Source: Candidatus Methanofastidiosum methylothiophilum
Lineage (GTDB): Archaea > Methanobacteriota_B > Thermococci > Methanofastidiosales > Methanofastidiosaceae
Length of the DNA stretch: 41,893 nucleotides
Direction: 5' to 3'
NCBI GenBank assembly: GCA_001587595.1
Contig: LNJB01000001.1
Coordinates: 101,213 to 143,105 of the forward strand
Positions 17,605-25,830 of this stretch are shown in pieces (the first letter of the stretch is position 1; every line of letters begins with the position of its first letter). The notes under the pieces are model-generated. The model was given only the letters and a program-made list of their open reading frames with translations. It had not been told where the DNA came from and did no database searches. The position numbers were made by a program, and so were the translations under genes.

Positions 17605-17832
17605 ATGGTTGTTGCTTTTGCCCTTATCGTAGGGGATGCAGGAAAAGAAAAGAAAATTCTAGAGAGTTTAAAAAGTATGAAAGAAGTTGAAGAAGCATAT
17701 ATTGTATATGGCGAATATGATATTGTTGTTAAAGTTAATGTAGAGCAGTTAAAAGATCTTGACCCCTTCCTTACTGAAAAGATTAGGAACATTGACGGGG
17801 TTCAAATGACTTCAACAATGATTGCTCTATAA
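17605..17832 (+). CDS. Stand-alone Lrp/AsnC ligand-binding (RAM) domain protein
   Basis: This 75-residue protein consists only of the Lrp/AsnC effector-binding RAM domain: a first strand VVAFALIVGD, helix KEKKILESLKSM, VEEAYIVYGEYDIVVKV, then a helix and the closing strand VQMTSTMIAL. It has no helix-turn-helix. Such small proteins form oligomers, bind amino acids and can modify full-length Lrp proteins. An upstream ATG at 17593 is in frame, but GGTGAT lies between it and ATG 17605, so the latter is the start. The ligand is unknown. A GC-rich inverted repeat follows the gene. Confidence 0.85.
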   Translation: MVVAFALIVGDAGKEKKILESLKSMKEVEEAYIVYGEYDIVVKVNVEQLKDLDPFLTEKIRNIDGVQMTSTMIAL

Positions 17833-17840
17833 AAAAATAA

Positions 17841-17887
17841 AGAACCGGTCTTTGCTAGGTAATTATTTTATATATACGGCCGGTTCT
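17841..17887. repeat. GC-rich inverted repeat in an AT-rich gap
   Basis: AGAACCGG at 17841-17848 is perfectly inverted as CCGGTTCT at 17880-17887, with a 31-nt loop and A-runs on both sides. It follows the Lrp-like gene by 8 bp and could be a 3'-end structure, an operator or part of a small RNA. The rest of the gap (17888-18044) is AT-rich and holds the regulator gene's AGGTAAT ribosome-binding site just before ATG 18045. Confidence 0.5.
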
Positions 17888-18044
17888 AAAAAAGTTGATA
17901 TTAAATAATTATTGAATTTTTTAATTGAATTCTAAGAATCAATTTATCTAAAACCTTATATATAATTTTATATCAAAAAATATATATTTTTGCAAATTGA
18001 TAATCGGTTAAAATTTAATACTCAATCTCATCTTAGGTAATGTT

Positions 18045-18968
18045 ATGGTAAAAAAAAGAAAGGGAATCCCTAAATTTCTCTTTATGGCTTCAATCTTCTT
18101 TTTTTTAGTGTTATCTTTTCCTAATATGTTCATCTCTGCAGATACTCAGATTGAAATCACCTACTTAAAAATAGATGTTGAACTGATGGAAGACCGCTCA
18201 TTTAAAGAGACAATTGATATGATTATCTTTCCTAAAGAAGAAATAAATTTTAATCTTCATCTTCCCAAAGAATACAAAAATTTAGAGTTAATGCATAATG
18301 ATATGAAAATAGAATTTTCTGATGGAAAGACAATTAAATTAACTGCAAATGAATTAAATAGTATAAAGATAAGCTATACTTCTTTAGACTCTATAGAAAA
18401 AAGGAAAAAAGACTTTATATATGTAAGGGAATTAGTTTATCCAAATGTTAAAAATCTTATTTTCAGAATAAAACTTCCGCTGGCATATGGTATCAACAAT
18501 GAAGATATCTCTTCAATTATTCCAGAACCTACCTACCTACAAAGTGATGGAAAAAGAATCATTGTTTTATGGGAAATGAAATCGCCTCAAACACCGACAA
18601 TGTTTAGAGTAAAGTACAACTCTCTAGTAACAAATAATAAATTTGATATTAATATTTTTGTTCCCTTTGCCATTTTTTCAATATTATTAATATTATCAGG
18701 AATATTGATTTTTAATAAAACTTACAAGAATAAAGAATCTGAATTAAAAATTCCGTCTTCTCTCCTCTCAGAAGATGAAAGAATTATATGTAACATACTA
18801 AAGAATGAGGGTGGAACTATAAAACAAAAGAAGTTATCTAATTTAACAGGTTTTTCTAAAGCTAAAATTACTAAAATTCTCACAAATCTTGAGAAGAAAG
18901 AAGTAATTACACGAGATCCCATTGGTAGAACGTTTATTGTTACTTTAAAAAAGAAAATTAACCATTAG
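18045..18968 (+). CDS. Membrane-anchored winged-helix transcriptional regulator with external sensor domain
   Basis: The protein has 307 residues in four parts. They are an N-terminal signal or anchor (FLFMASIFFFLVLSFPNMFI), a beta-rich domain of about 165 residues that should face outside, a membrane helix (IFVPFAIFSILLILSGILIF) near residue 215, and a cytoplasmic C-terminal winged helix (ERIICNILKNEGGTIKQKKL, then LTGFSKAKITKILTNLEKK). This layout is common in archaeal one-component membrane regulators. The external ligand and target genes are unknown. The start ATG is preceded by AGGTAAT. It reads in the same direction as the SRP54 gene 39 bp downstream, so the two may share a transcript. 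Envelope or secretion stress sensing is one possible job, not demonstrated. Confidence 0.7.
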   Translation: MVKKRKGIPKFLFMASIFFFLVLSFPNMFISADTQIEITYLKIDVELMEDRSFKETIDMIIFPKEEINFNLHLPKEYKNLELMHNDMKIEFSDGKTIKLTANELNSIKISYTSLDSIEKRKKDFIYVRELVYPNVKNLIFRIKLPLAYGINNEDISSIIPEPTYLQSDGKRIIVLWEMKSPQTPTMFRVKYNSLVTNNKFDINIFVPFAIFSILLILSGILIFNKTYKNKESELKIPSSLLSEDERIICNILKNEGGTIKQKKLSNLTGFSKAKITKILTNLEKKEVITRDPIGRTFIVTLKKKINH

Positions 18969-19007
18969 TTTTTTATAAGAAAATTAGTTTTTTTAGTTAG
19001 TGATTTT

Positions 19008-20363
19008 ATGGTCTTAGATTCTCTTTCGGGTGCTTTAAGTGGTGCATTGAGAAAATTGACAAAGGCAGGGGTAGTTGACGAATCTCTGATAAAAGAACTT
19101 ATTAAGGATATCCAAAAAGCACTTTTGCTCTCTGATGTGAATGTAAAACTTGTTTTTGAACTATCAAAAAATATTGAATCACGGGCTATGGATGAAAAAT
19201 TACCAAAAGGTGTATCAAGAAAAGAGCACATTATAAAAATAGTTTATGAAGAACTTTCAAAATTTATGGGCTCTGATATTAAAAAAGAATATCTTCCAGA
19301 TAAAAAAGGAAAAGTAATTTTAATGGTGGGTATCCAAGGAAGTGGTAAGACTACAACTACGGGAAAACTTGCCAGATTCTATCAAAAAAGAGGATTTAAA
19401 GTAGGTGTCGTTGGGGCAGATACATGGAGACCTGGGGCTTTTGAGCAATTGAAACAATTTTGTTCTGAGAACAATATACCTGTATTTGGAGATCCTAACG
19501 AGAAGGATAGTATCAAGCTAGCAAAAGAAGGGGTAAAATACTTCAAAGAAAAAGTATCAGACATAATTCTTGTCGATACTGCAGGGAGACATAAAGAGGA
19601 AAAGGGATTAATAGATGAAATGAAGAAAATATCAAATACTATTAATCCTGATGAAGTCACGCTAGTTATTGATGGTACAATTGGCCAGCAAGCCTTCGTT
19701 CAAGCTGAAGGGTTTGCAAACGCGACTAAAGTTGGATCTATTGTTGTTACAAAACTTGATGGCTCGGCGAAGGGAGGGGGGGCCCTATCCGCTGCAGCTG
19801 CTACAGGTGCACCTATAAAATTTATAGGAACTGGAGAAAAAATTGATTCTATTGAACCATTTGATCCAAAAAGATTTGTCTCACGATTACTAGGACTTGG
19901 AGATCTTGAAACTCTATTAGAAAAAGTTAAGGAAGCTTCAAAAGCTGAAGAATTTTCTAAACTCGACAAAGATAAAATACTTTCTGGTAAATTTGATCTT
20001 TATGACATGTACAATCAGCTTGAGATGGTAAGTAAGATGGGGCCATTGAAACAAGTCCTGTCCATGATACCTGGAATGGGATCAAATCTACCAACAGATA
20101 TGGTTGAAGTTGGAGAAGAAAAACTTACAAAGTTTAGAATAATTATGGATTCAATGACTATGCAAGAAAAAAAGAATCCTAAATTGATTAATCATGAACG
20201 TATAAAGAGAATATCGAGGGGTTCAGGCACAAATCAGGGCGAGGTAAAAGAATTATTAAATCAATACTCAATGATTAAGAAGTTCCTAAAGGGTATGAAC
20301 AAACGACAGCTTAGGGGAATGAAAGGTAAAATGCCAGTGATGCCTCCTGGCTTTGAAATGTAA
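19008..20363 (+). CDS. ffh: Signal recognition particle GTPase SRP54 (Ffh)
   Basis: This 451-residue protein is the GTPase subunit of the signal recognition particle, which binds signal sequences and 7S RNA and docks with FtsY. It has an N-terminal helical bundle, then the G domain: G1 GIQGSGKTTTTGKLA near residue 110, the insertion-box region TWRPGAF, DTAGRHKEE, and TKLDGSAKGGGAL. A methionine-rich M domain follows, with an SMIPGMGSNLP segment and a SMTMQEKKNP helix, and it ends in MKGKMPVMPPGFEM. The length is normal for archaeal SRP54. GTGAT lies just upstream of the ATG. It is convergent with the cfb operon, with only 3 bp between the stop codons. Confidence 0.97.
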   Translation: MVLDSLSGALSGALRKLTKAGVVDESLIKELIKDIQKALLLSDVNVKLVFELSKNIESRAMDEKLPKGVSRKEHIIKIVYEELSKFMGSDIKKEYLPDKKGKVILMVGIQGSGKTTTTGKLARFYQKRGFKVGVVGADTWRPGAFEQLKQFCSENNIPVFGDPNEKDSIKLAKEGVKYFKEKVSDIILVDTAGRHKEEKGLIDEMKKISNTINPDEVTLVIDGTIGQQAFVQAEGFANATKVGSIVVTKLDGSAKGGGALSAAAATGAPIKFIGTGEKIDSIEPFDPKRFVSRLLGLGDLETLLEKVKEASKAEEFSKLDKDKILSGKFDLYDMYNQLEMVSKMGPLKQVLSMIPGMGSNLPTDMVEVGEEKLTKFRIIMDSMTMQEKKNPKLINHERIKRISRGSGTNQGEVKELLNQYSMIKKFLKGMNKRQLRGMKGKMPVMPPGFEM

Positions 20364-20366
20364 ACA

Positions 20367-21725
20367 TTAGTATACATTTTCTAAGAAGGAAGATGCCCAA
20401 GAAGGTGCTCCACCGATATGTATGTGCAGATAAGACCCAATACATTTATTTTTTATTAAACCATCCCTCCCATTACTAATGCCTTTGCCCCTAAGAATCT
20501 TGTAAACAAAATCCTTTTTTTGAGGTGCAGGCTCTATTTTAGAATAATGAAATTCATGACCTTTGACGATATCTTTTAAGAAAAAATGTTTCTCTGTGGG
20601 TTGAGCGATAACATAACTTAAACCTTGCTTAGTTTTTTTCATTACAGTGCCCTCATCAAATATACCTGCCATTGGATATTTCGTATTCTCAACTTCTATG
20701 TACTTAGACAATACCATTAGGCCACCACATTCTCCATATATTGGTTTACATTCTTTAGAAGCTGACTTTAGATTGTTTAAAAAATCAGTGTTATTTGAAA
20801 TTTTTTCTGAGTAAACTTCTGGATACCCCCCACCAATATAGTAGCAGTCCGCCTCGGGCAAATCTTCGCCTTCAGTAGGTTTGAAATAAATAATTTTTGC
20901 ACCGTTTTCTTCCAAAGCCTCAATATTTTCCCTATAATAAAAGCTAAACGTCTTATCAAAAGGAATGCCCACTGTGATCCTATTATTTTTTAGTTCAGAA
21001 TTAACTTGAAATAAGAAACCTTCCCTTTTTTCCAAATTAGTTGCTTCTTTGGCAATCTCTTTTATCTTATCAATATCAAGAGAAGCTTCAATTTGCTTTC
21101 CAAGACCTTCCATTATTTCTTCTCTATCTTCTTTTTCAATCAAAGGTACAAGCCCAAGATGTCTTGAGCTAAGAGATATTGCACCTCTTTCAATACTTCC
21201 GATAATTTCAATGTCGGTAAAAGTTTTAATTGCCTTTTGTAACTTTTTAAAATGAGTATCATCTCTAACTTGATTTAGAATGACGCCCCTTATTTTAACA
21301 TTAGGATCTAGAGTTTGAAATCCCTTAATATAAGCCGCTGCACTTTTTGTCAATGAACGGACATTCATAACTAGAATAACTGGGGAATCCAATAATTTAG
21401 AAACATGTGAGGTCGATCCTATTTCATCGATAGGGTCAATTCCTTCATAAAGTCCTCTAACTCCTTCTATAATCGCAATATCTTTTTTTGAAGCGCCTCT
21501 TAAAAAATTTTCAATTAATGCGTCTTTTTCCATAAAAAAAGTATCTAGATTTCTTGAAAAGTTATCCGTAGCAAACCTATGGTAAATAGGATCAATAAAA
21601 TCCGGACCAACTTTGAATGGGGCAACATTATTCTTTTTAGATAAAGCTTTCATTATCCCACAAGAAATTGAAGTTTTACCCACTCCTGAGGCGGTTCCAG
21701 CAATTACGACCCTAGGGATATTCAA
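20367..21725 (-). CDS. cfbB: Ni-sirohydrochlorin a,c-diamide synthase CfbB
   Basis: This is a CbiA/CobB-type amidotransferase of 452 residues. It converts the a and c acetate side chains of Ni-sirohydrochlorin to amides using ATP and glutamine, the second step of F430 synthesis. The N-terminal ATPase part has the P-loop GTASGVGKTSIS, and the C-terminal glutaminase part has the nucleophile in YGECGGLMVL and the partner histidine in SYLHIHIGG. Alone it could be mistaken for a cobyrinate a,c-diamide synthase; the cfbA-E-D-C neighbours decide it. The start is TTG 21723-21725, which overlaps the cfbC stop (TTGA), with GGAGG 6-7 nt upstream, so the two genes should be translationally coupled. It is the last gene of the operon. 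Confidence 0.93.
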   Translation of the reverse strand: MNIPRVVIAGTASGVGKTSISCGIMKALSKKNNVAPFKVGPDFIDPIYHRFATDNFSRNLDTFFMEKDALIENFLRGASKKDIAIIEGVRGLYEGIDPIDEIGSTSHVSKLLDSPVILVMNVRSLTKSAAAYIKGFQTLDPNVKIRGVILNQVRDDTHFKKLQKAIKTFTDIEIIGSIERGAISLSSRHLGLVPLIEKEDREEIMEGLGKQIEASLDIDKIKEIAKEATNLEKREGFLFQVNSELKNNRITVGIPFDKTFSFYYRENIEALEENGAKIIYFKPTEGEDLPEADCYYIGGGYPEVYSEKISNNTDFLNNLKSASKECKPIYGECGGLMVLSKYIEVENTKYPMAGIFDEGTVMKKTKQGLSYVIAQPTEKHFFLKDIVKGHEFHYSKIEPAPQKKDFVYKILRGKGISNGRDGLIKNKCIGSYLHIHIGGAPSWASSFLENVY

Positions 21726-22513
21726 TAAAATCCTCCGAGTATTGATCTTATTTTCTCATCTATTGTTGGGGTCGGAACTTTAGCTTTTTTATTTTGTAGT
21801 ATTTTTGATCCAATACTTTTAAATTTCAAATTAAGAGGATCATTTGGATATCTCTCAAGAACTGTTTTACCTTCAATTTCACTTTCATGTATTTTAGGAT
21901 TTCTTTCAATTGCTCCCATCAAGCCTGAATCTATCTCTTTAGCATAAGATTCAATCTTCTCTTCTTCTTTTGCTATACCTCTCATATTTCCTATTATTCC
22001 ACCTAACTTTACATTTAAGTTAAATAATCCTTTAACAATATTATTTGCTGCATAAATTGAAAGATATTCTCCACTGGTAACTATATATATTTCATCCGCA
22101 TATCCTTCCCTAGCTGGACCTGCAAATCCTCCGCAAACAACATCCCCTGGAACATCATAAATAACAACATCAAATCCTTTCTCAAGATAGTAATCCTTAT
22201 TAAGCGTTTTTAATGCAACTAGTATTCCTCTGCCTGCACATCCAACTCCCGCAGCAGGACCCCCTACTTCTACGGCTTTTACTCCATTATATCCTTCAAA
22301 AACAAGTTTGTCTGGATCTGTAATACCTTTTTTGTAAAGATCTAGTGCCGTATCTATCCTTTTCCCTCCAAATAGGTTAATTGTACTATCGCTCTTCGGG
22401 TCACATCCAACAAGTAAAACTTCAAGGCCATTTGAAGCCAAATTAACAGAAAGATTTGAAGATATCGATGACTTCCCTATTCCACCTTTTCCGTATATGG
22501 CAATCTGTTTCAT
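21722..22513 (-). CDS. cfbC: Ni-sirohydrochlorin a,c-diamide reductive cyclase, NifH-like subunit CfbC
   Basis: This 263-residue NifH homologue has the P-loop YGKGGIGKSS at residues 7-16. C92 (GCAGRG) and C127 (VVCGGF) are the two conserved ligands of the [4Fe-4S] cluster that bridges the dimer. It hydrolyses ATP and passes electrons to CfbD, which reduces Ni-sirohydrochlorin a,c-diamide by six electrons with lactam ring formation. The gene overlaps the end of cfbD by 4 bp and the start of cfbB by 4 bp. It lacks any NifK-type partner nearby, consistent with the F430 system rather than nitrogenase. No odd residues were seen. Confidence 0.96.
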   Translation of the reverse strand: MKQIAIYGKGGIGKSSISSNLSVNLASNGLEVLLVGCDPKSDSTINLFGGKRIDTALDLYKKGITDPDKLVFEGYNGVKAVEVGGPAAGVGCAGRGILVALKTLNKDYYLEKGFDVVIYDVPGDVVCGGFAGPAREGYADEIYIVTSGEYLSIYAANNIVKGLFNLNVKLGGIIGNMRGIAKEEEKIESYAKEIDSGLMGAIERNPKIHESEIEGKTVLERYPNDPLNLKFKSIGSKILQNKKAKVPTPTIDEKIRSILGGFY

Positions 22514-23586
22514 TGAATCCCCGCGATATTCCTTATCGCTTCACCAAGTTCGCTAAGAACAATTTCTCTCGTACCCATTACTGTAGAGTGTGAAGCTATT
22601 TCAACTGTCACATATTTGTATCCTGCATCCTCTAAAGGATGGACTTCCCTTGGGCCATTTGTTATGGCAATGGAATCTTTTTTTATAGTTGGCAATGCTT
22701 GTGGTATCCCTACTGCAACAAGGAGATCAAAATCTCTATCTTTTAGGTATTCTATTGCTTTTTTTCCTGCTATAGGATATTCATCCACGCCACCAGAGAT
22801 ATAATCAATTAAAATTCCACTAGATTCAAAATTATTGATAATATCTTTTGCATATCTCCTGATTCGTGACAATCCAATATCTGTAGAAAGATTAGCAATG
22901 TTAATAATTGAACCTCCATACTTTTTAGAAGCGAGATTAATTGCTAAAGGTATATCTGCAAAAAGATATGCAGTTTCTTTTTTTGCGTTTAGAACAACGG
23001 CTATTTTTTTATTTTCTTTTAGTTGACTGAGAATATATTCTGCAACAGTCTTAAGGTCTGCCCCTCTTGAAGGTCTCGTATATTTTGATTTTGCCATACC
23101 CTTGTTTAACTCAACTTCTGTAGCTAAGAGGAGCATCTTTTCCTGCCTTTGGAACTCTTTATCATCTATTAGGCCAAAATCTCTTGCAGCTTTTAGAGTC
23201 TCTATTGCACCCCTTGTATTTGCCCCCATGCAACCATGAATTTCTATAAAAAAAGCTTTATTGCTTAATCCAGAATCAATTATGGCTTTTTTGACGTTTT
23301 CACCAATTATCATACTAACACATGATCCAACTACGCCTATTATATTGGGAGAAAAGAGAGCGTCAACTTCTTTTAATACTTCAATTAATTTATCACTAGC
23401 TCCAAAAATTAAATCTTCTTCAGACATTGAAGTTGTGACCACTTTCATTCCATCTTCTTCGAGTAGTCTAGCTGCTCGAAATCCACAACCGGAAGGGCCA
23501 TGTAATACTGCGACATCAACATCAAGATCTCTCAAAGTATACAAAGCTGCAACAATCGGATTAGGTCTAGGAGTTAATATATTCAT
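22510..23586 (-). CDS. cfbD: Ni-sirohydrochlorin a,c-diamide reductive cyclase, NifD-like subunit CfbD
   Basis: CfbD is the catalytic subunit of the F430 reductive cyclase and is a NifD-like protein that works as a homodimer. The 358-residue protein contains LHGPSGCGFRAAR near the N-terminus, VVGSCVSMIIGEN and EIHGCMGANTRG, whose cysteines are candidates for binding the iron-sulfur cluster. The length fits the family, shorter than nitrogenase NifD. The frame extends to a GTG at 23601, but the GTGAT there serves as ribosome-binding site for ATG 23584-23586. It begins 4 bp after the cfbE stop and overlaps cfbC. Confidence 0.95.
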   Translation of the reverse strand: MNILTPRPNPIVAALYTLRDLDVDVAVLHGPSGCGFRAARLLEEDGMKVVTTSMSEEDLIFGASDKLIEVLKEVDALFSPNIIGVVGSCVSMIIGENVKKAIIDSGLSNKAFFIEIHGCMGANTRGAIETLKAARDFGLIDDKEFQRQEKMLLLATEVELNKGMAKSKYTRPSRGADLKTVAEYILSQLKENKKIAVVLNAKKETAYLFADIPLAINLASKKYGGSIINIANLSTDIGLSRIRRYAKDIINNFESSGILIDYISGGVDEYPIAGKKAIEYLKDRDFDLLVAVGIPQALPTIKKDSIAITNGPREVHPLEDAGYKYVTVEIASHSTVMGTREIVLSELGEAIRNIAGIQ

Positions 23587-23590
23587 ACTA

Positions 23591-24865
23591 TCACTTACCA
23601 CACTCTATTAAAAGATCCCCGTTATGTATATTAAGCTCAGCACTGTTTTTTAGGTATTTAAAGGTTTCAAAATCATTATTACCTATTAAAAATGCATTAT
23701 CAATAATATTGCTAAATTCTCCGACTGCTTTATCTAAGGAATGTAAATCTATTTTTTGGCAATGAGAAGTGTTAGTTAAATTAATAATTAAATTAATGTT
23801 TTTATAGAACATATCATAATTCTTTTTTAAAAGTGATAATGTGTATCGCAAACTATCTTCAGAAAAACCCCCCGATTTATCAATAATTTTTGTATAATTA
23901 GTTTCTTTTATAACTGATAATCTATTTGGAACCCCTCTAAAGTCATTAAGGTAATTAGATTTAATTAGTGAAATTTTATTGAGTATCTTTAAGGCCATAG
24001 TGCTAAATAAAATGGGATTTAAATAACCTACTGCTAGGTAACTTCCATGTAGCTTTGAATTAATCTCTAAATTTTCAGAATAAATTGTGGAATTAATATC
24101 ATTTCCGATTTCTAGATGGTCTGGCAAATCGATTTTGATATCCTCCCAAATTCGGAATATTTCTTTGTTGTAATTGTTTGCCAGTTCATTTGCAATCTTA
24201 TCTTTTGAATCAATTATTATTGCTCTATCTGATAATTTGAAAAGCTGTTTTTTTGCTTCTAGGGAAGTGGAGTTTCCTCCTTTTATTGGGTAAATAGGAT
24301 AAGTACTTGTTAAAATAGATATATCGGATATACCACACACACCCAAACTTTCCTCTAGAATCAAGTATTCAGTATGGGGTTCTGATAATATTTTTGCCGT
24401 ATATCCCGCCGATATTGAATTATTTGAGAAAATTTTATATGGAGTACCTTTGTGAAACTTTTCAAATCCTACAGAAGAGTTTAACAAGATATCCTCTTCA
24501 AATGATAGAAGAAATGCCAATAAATGCGCAGTGGTAGTTTTTCCTTTTGATCCCGTTATTTCAACAACATTTTTTTTATTTTTAAAATGGAGTTTAATTA
24601 ACTCATGATGAGTTAGTTTCTTATTTTTAGAAAAAGAAGAAAGAAAAAAATCTGGGCAATGTATGGGATATGATATTATGTAGTCTGTATAGTCTGCCCC
24701 ATCTAAAGAATCTAATACTTTAATATTTTTATTTTCAAGTTCTTGTCTAATTATTCCGCCTTTTTTGTATATGTCGTAGACAATTACTTCGTAGCCACAA
24801 TTCTTTAAAATTGCAGCTAGGTAGTTTCCTCCATGATTTATATCGAGAACAATGAATTTGTTCAT
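23591..24865 (-). CDS. cfbE: Coenzyme F430 synthase, Mur-ligase-like CfbE
   Basis: CfbE is a MurF-like ATP-dependent ligase that closes the carbocyclic F-ring of 15,17(3)-seco-F430 in the last step of F430 synthesis. The 424-residue protein has an N-terminal Rossmann-like part (NKFIVLDINHGGNYLAAIL), the ligase P-loop EITGSKGKTTTAHLLAF near residues 112-128, and a C-terminal ligase domain with LSVIKETNYTKIIDKSGG. It lacks the UDP-MurNAc context expected in bacteria. The start ATG 24863-24865 overlaps the cfbA stop as TAATG; the longer frame to 24892 runs into cfbA and is rejected. Sequence divergence in this family is high, so context adds much to the call. Confidence 0.92.
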   Translation of the reverse strand: MNKFIVLDINHGGNYLAAILKNCGYEVIVYDIYKKGGIIRQELENKNIKVLDSLDGADYTDYIISYPIHCPDFFLSSFSKNKKLTHHELIKLHFKNKKNVVEITGSKGKTTTAHLLAFLLSFEEDILLNSSVGFEKFHKGTPYKIFSNNSISAGYTAKILSEPHTEYLILEESLGVCGISDISILTSTYPIYPIKGGNSTSLEAKKQLFKLSDRAIIIDSKDKIANELANNYNKEIFRIWEDIKIDLPDHLEIGNDINSTIYSENLEINSKLHGSYLAVGYLNPILFSTMALKILNKISLIKSNYLNDFRGVPNRLSVIKETNYTKIIDKSGGFSEDSLRYTLSLLKKNYDMFYKNINLIINLTNTSHCQKIDLHSLDKAVGEFSNIIDNAFLIGNNDFETFKYLKNSAELNIHNGDLLIECGK

Positions 24866-25248
24866 TAGTATTTTTCCTGCACTCTGTCCCAAAGTATTTC
24901 AGCAATTCTTCTGTCGGGACCAATGGGTTCACAGTAAATTAATTTTACTTTCTTTCCATCTACATCAATAATACTTTTGCCATTTTGAAATCCACCGACT
25001 TCATTAGGGATATCTTCTGTTGTATGGACGCCCTTAGCAAGAAATACTGGAATTATATATAATTCATCAGCACCCTTCTTAGCAGCACTTCTTACCGCAT
25101 CCATTATTTTAGGGGTATTCATTTCCATGAAACCAATTTCAATGATTTTTCCATCGAAGTATTCTTTAAAAATTTCTGATAGCTTTATTAGAAGCTCTTT
25201 GTTATAACTTAGTCTACTTCCATGTCCAACTAATATTGCACCTTTCAT
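24865..25248 (-). CDS. cfbA: Sirohydrochlorin nickelochelatase CfbA
   Basis: CfbA is the short CbiX-type chelatase that inserts Ni(II) into sirohydrochlorin to begin F430 synthesis; it can also insert cobalt. At 127 residues it is the short form that dimerises. The metal-binding histidines are seen at H9 (LVGHGSR) and H75 (GVHTTEDIP). No histidine-rich loop is present. It is the first gene of the operon in the order A-E-D-C-B, with every junction overlapping or within 4 bp. The ATG is preceded by GAGGTG and by the tandem GTGTTAC region described separately, so nickel-responsive control is predicted. Confidence 0.96.
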   Translation of the reverse strand: MKGAILVGHGSRLSYNKELLIKLSEIFKEYFDGKIIEIGFMEMNTPKIMDAVRSAAKKGADELYIIPVFLAKGVHTTEDIPNEVGGFQNGKSIIDVDGKKVKLIYCEPIGPDRRIAEILWDRVQEKY

Positions 25249-25330
25249 TTATTACACCTCAAATATATCGTGTTACTTAATTGATTATATGTGTTACTTT
25301 ATCTAGTCCTAGTAACTTTTAAAGGTTTTG
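25249..25330 (-). promoter_or_regulatory. cfb operon promoter with tandem GTGTTAC operator
   Basis: Two GTGTTAC motifs lie at 25270-25276 and 25291-25297 as direct repeats with a 21-bp period. A partial inverted half, GTAAC, lies at 25312-25316, again at a 21-bp step. Read on the gene's strand, an AGATAAAG TATA-like element abuts the distal motif, and GAGGTGTAATAA precedes the cfbA ATG. The layout is nearly the same as upstream of the ABC importer's binding-protein gene. GTGTTAC with a 13-14 bp spacer and GTAACAC has been reported for a NikR operator, from memory, which supports a nickel regulator. Binding is inferred. Confidence 0.6.
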
Positions 25331-25451
25331 TTGAATGATAATTTTCAATTTGAATAATTAAAAATCAATTAAAAAACTATCGTTTTTTGTAATAAAGTTT
25401 TTATATTATAAACAAATAAATAAATGGGGATTTTGATAATAGCGTGATTTT
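25331..25451 (+). promoter_or_regulatory. Response-regulator promoter
   Basis: The half of the divergent gap nearer the receiver-domain gene is AT-rich, with a TTTTTATATTATAAAC stretch at about 25396-25411 as a TATA candidate. GTGAT at 25444-25448 is the ribosome-binding site directly before ATG 25452. No GTGTTAC motif lies in this half. Confidence 0.45.
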
Positions 25452-25802
25452 ATGTCTAAAATCTTAATAGTTGAAGATTATAAAGATTTATCGGATTTTT
25501 ATCAAGAATTTTTAGAAGGTGATATATTATTCACAGCTTCAGATGGAGAAACTGCAGTTTCATTTTATAGAGAATATAATCCAGACGTAGTGCTTATGGA
25601 TCTAAAACTCCCAAAGAAAAGCGGTATTGATGCAATTAAAGAGATTTTACAATTTGACCCTAAAGCAAAGATAATTGCTATAACAGCTTATGGCTCTACT
25701 ATTGGTTCTAAGGCTTTAGAAGCTGGAGCAAAAGAAGTTTTAAGAAAACCGATTAGATTTAATGAATTAAAAGATATTATAGAAAAATATAAATCGTATT
25801 GA
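25452..25802 (+). CDS. Single-domain response regulator (CheY-like receiver)
   Basis: The 116-residue protein is a receiver domain and nothing else. The acidic pocket is at E8 and D9 (VEDYKD), the phosphoacceptor is D50 (VVLMDLKLP), with T78 in IAITAYG and K99 in VLRKPIRF, so all the phosphorylation machinery is intact. There is no output domain and no histidine kinase in the window. Its partner may be the TPR protein 28 bp downstream on the same strand. GTGAT lies just before the ATG. Whether it serves cell signalling, motility or nickel or F430 control cannot be told from the sequence. Confidence 0.92.
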   Translation: MSKILIVEDYKDLSDFYQEFLEGDILFTASDGETAVSFYREYNPDVVLMDLKLPKKSGIDAIKEILQFDPKAKIIAITAYGSTIGSKALEAGAKEVLRKPIRFNELKDIIEKYKSY

Positions 25803-25830
25803 ACTTATTTAGAATTATTGAGGTAATAAA

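Noticed and set aside
17454-17792. Minus-strand extension of the small exported protein across the Lrp-like gene
   Set aside because: The extension is antisense to a clear RAM-domain gene, has a poor residue mix, and the signal peptide starts at ATG 17453.
20367-21725. Cobyrinate a,c-diamide synthase for cobalamin
   Set aside because: Its coupling to cfbC, with cfbD, cfbE and cfbA in the same operon, makes Ni-sirohydrochlorin the far likelier substrate.
21722-23586. Nitrogenase genes nifH/nifD
   Set aside because: There is no nifK, nifE or nifN, CfbD is too short for NifD, and the neighbours are F430 genes.
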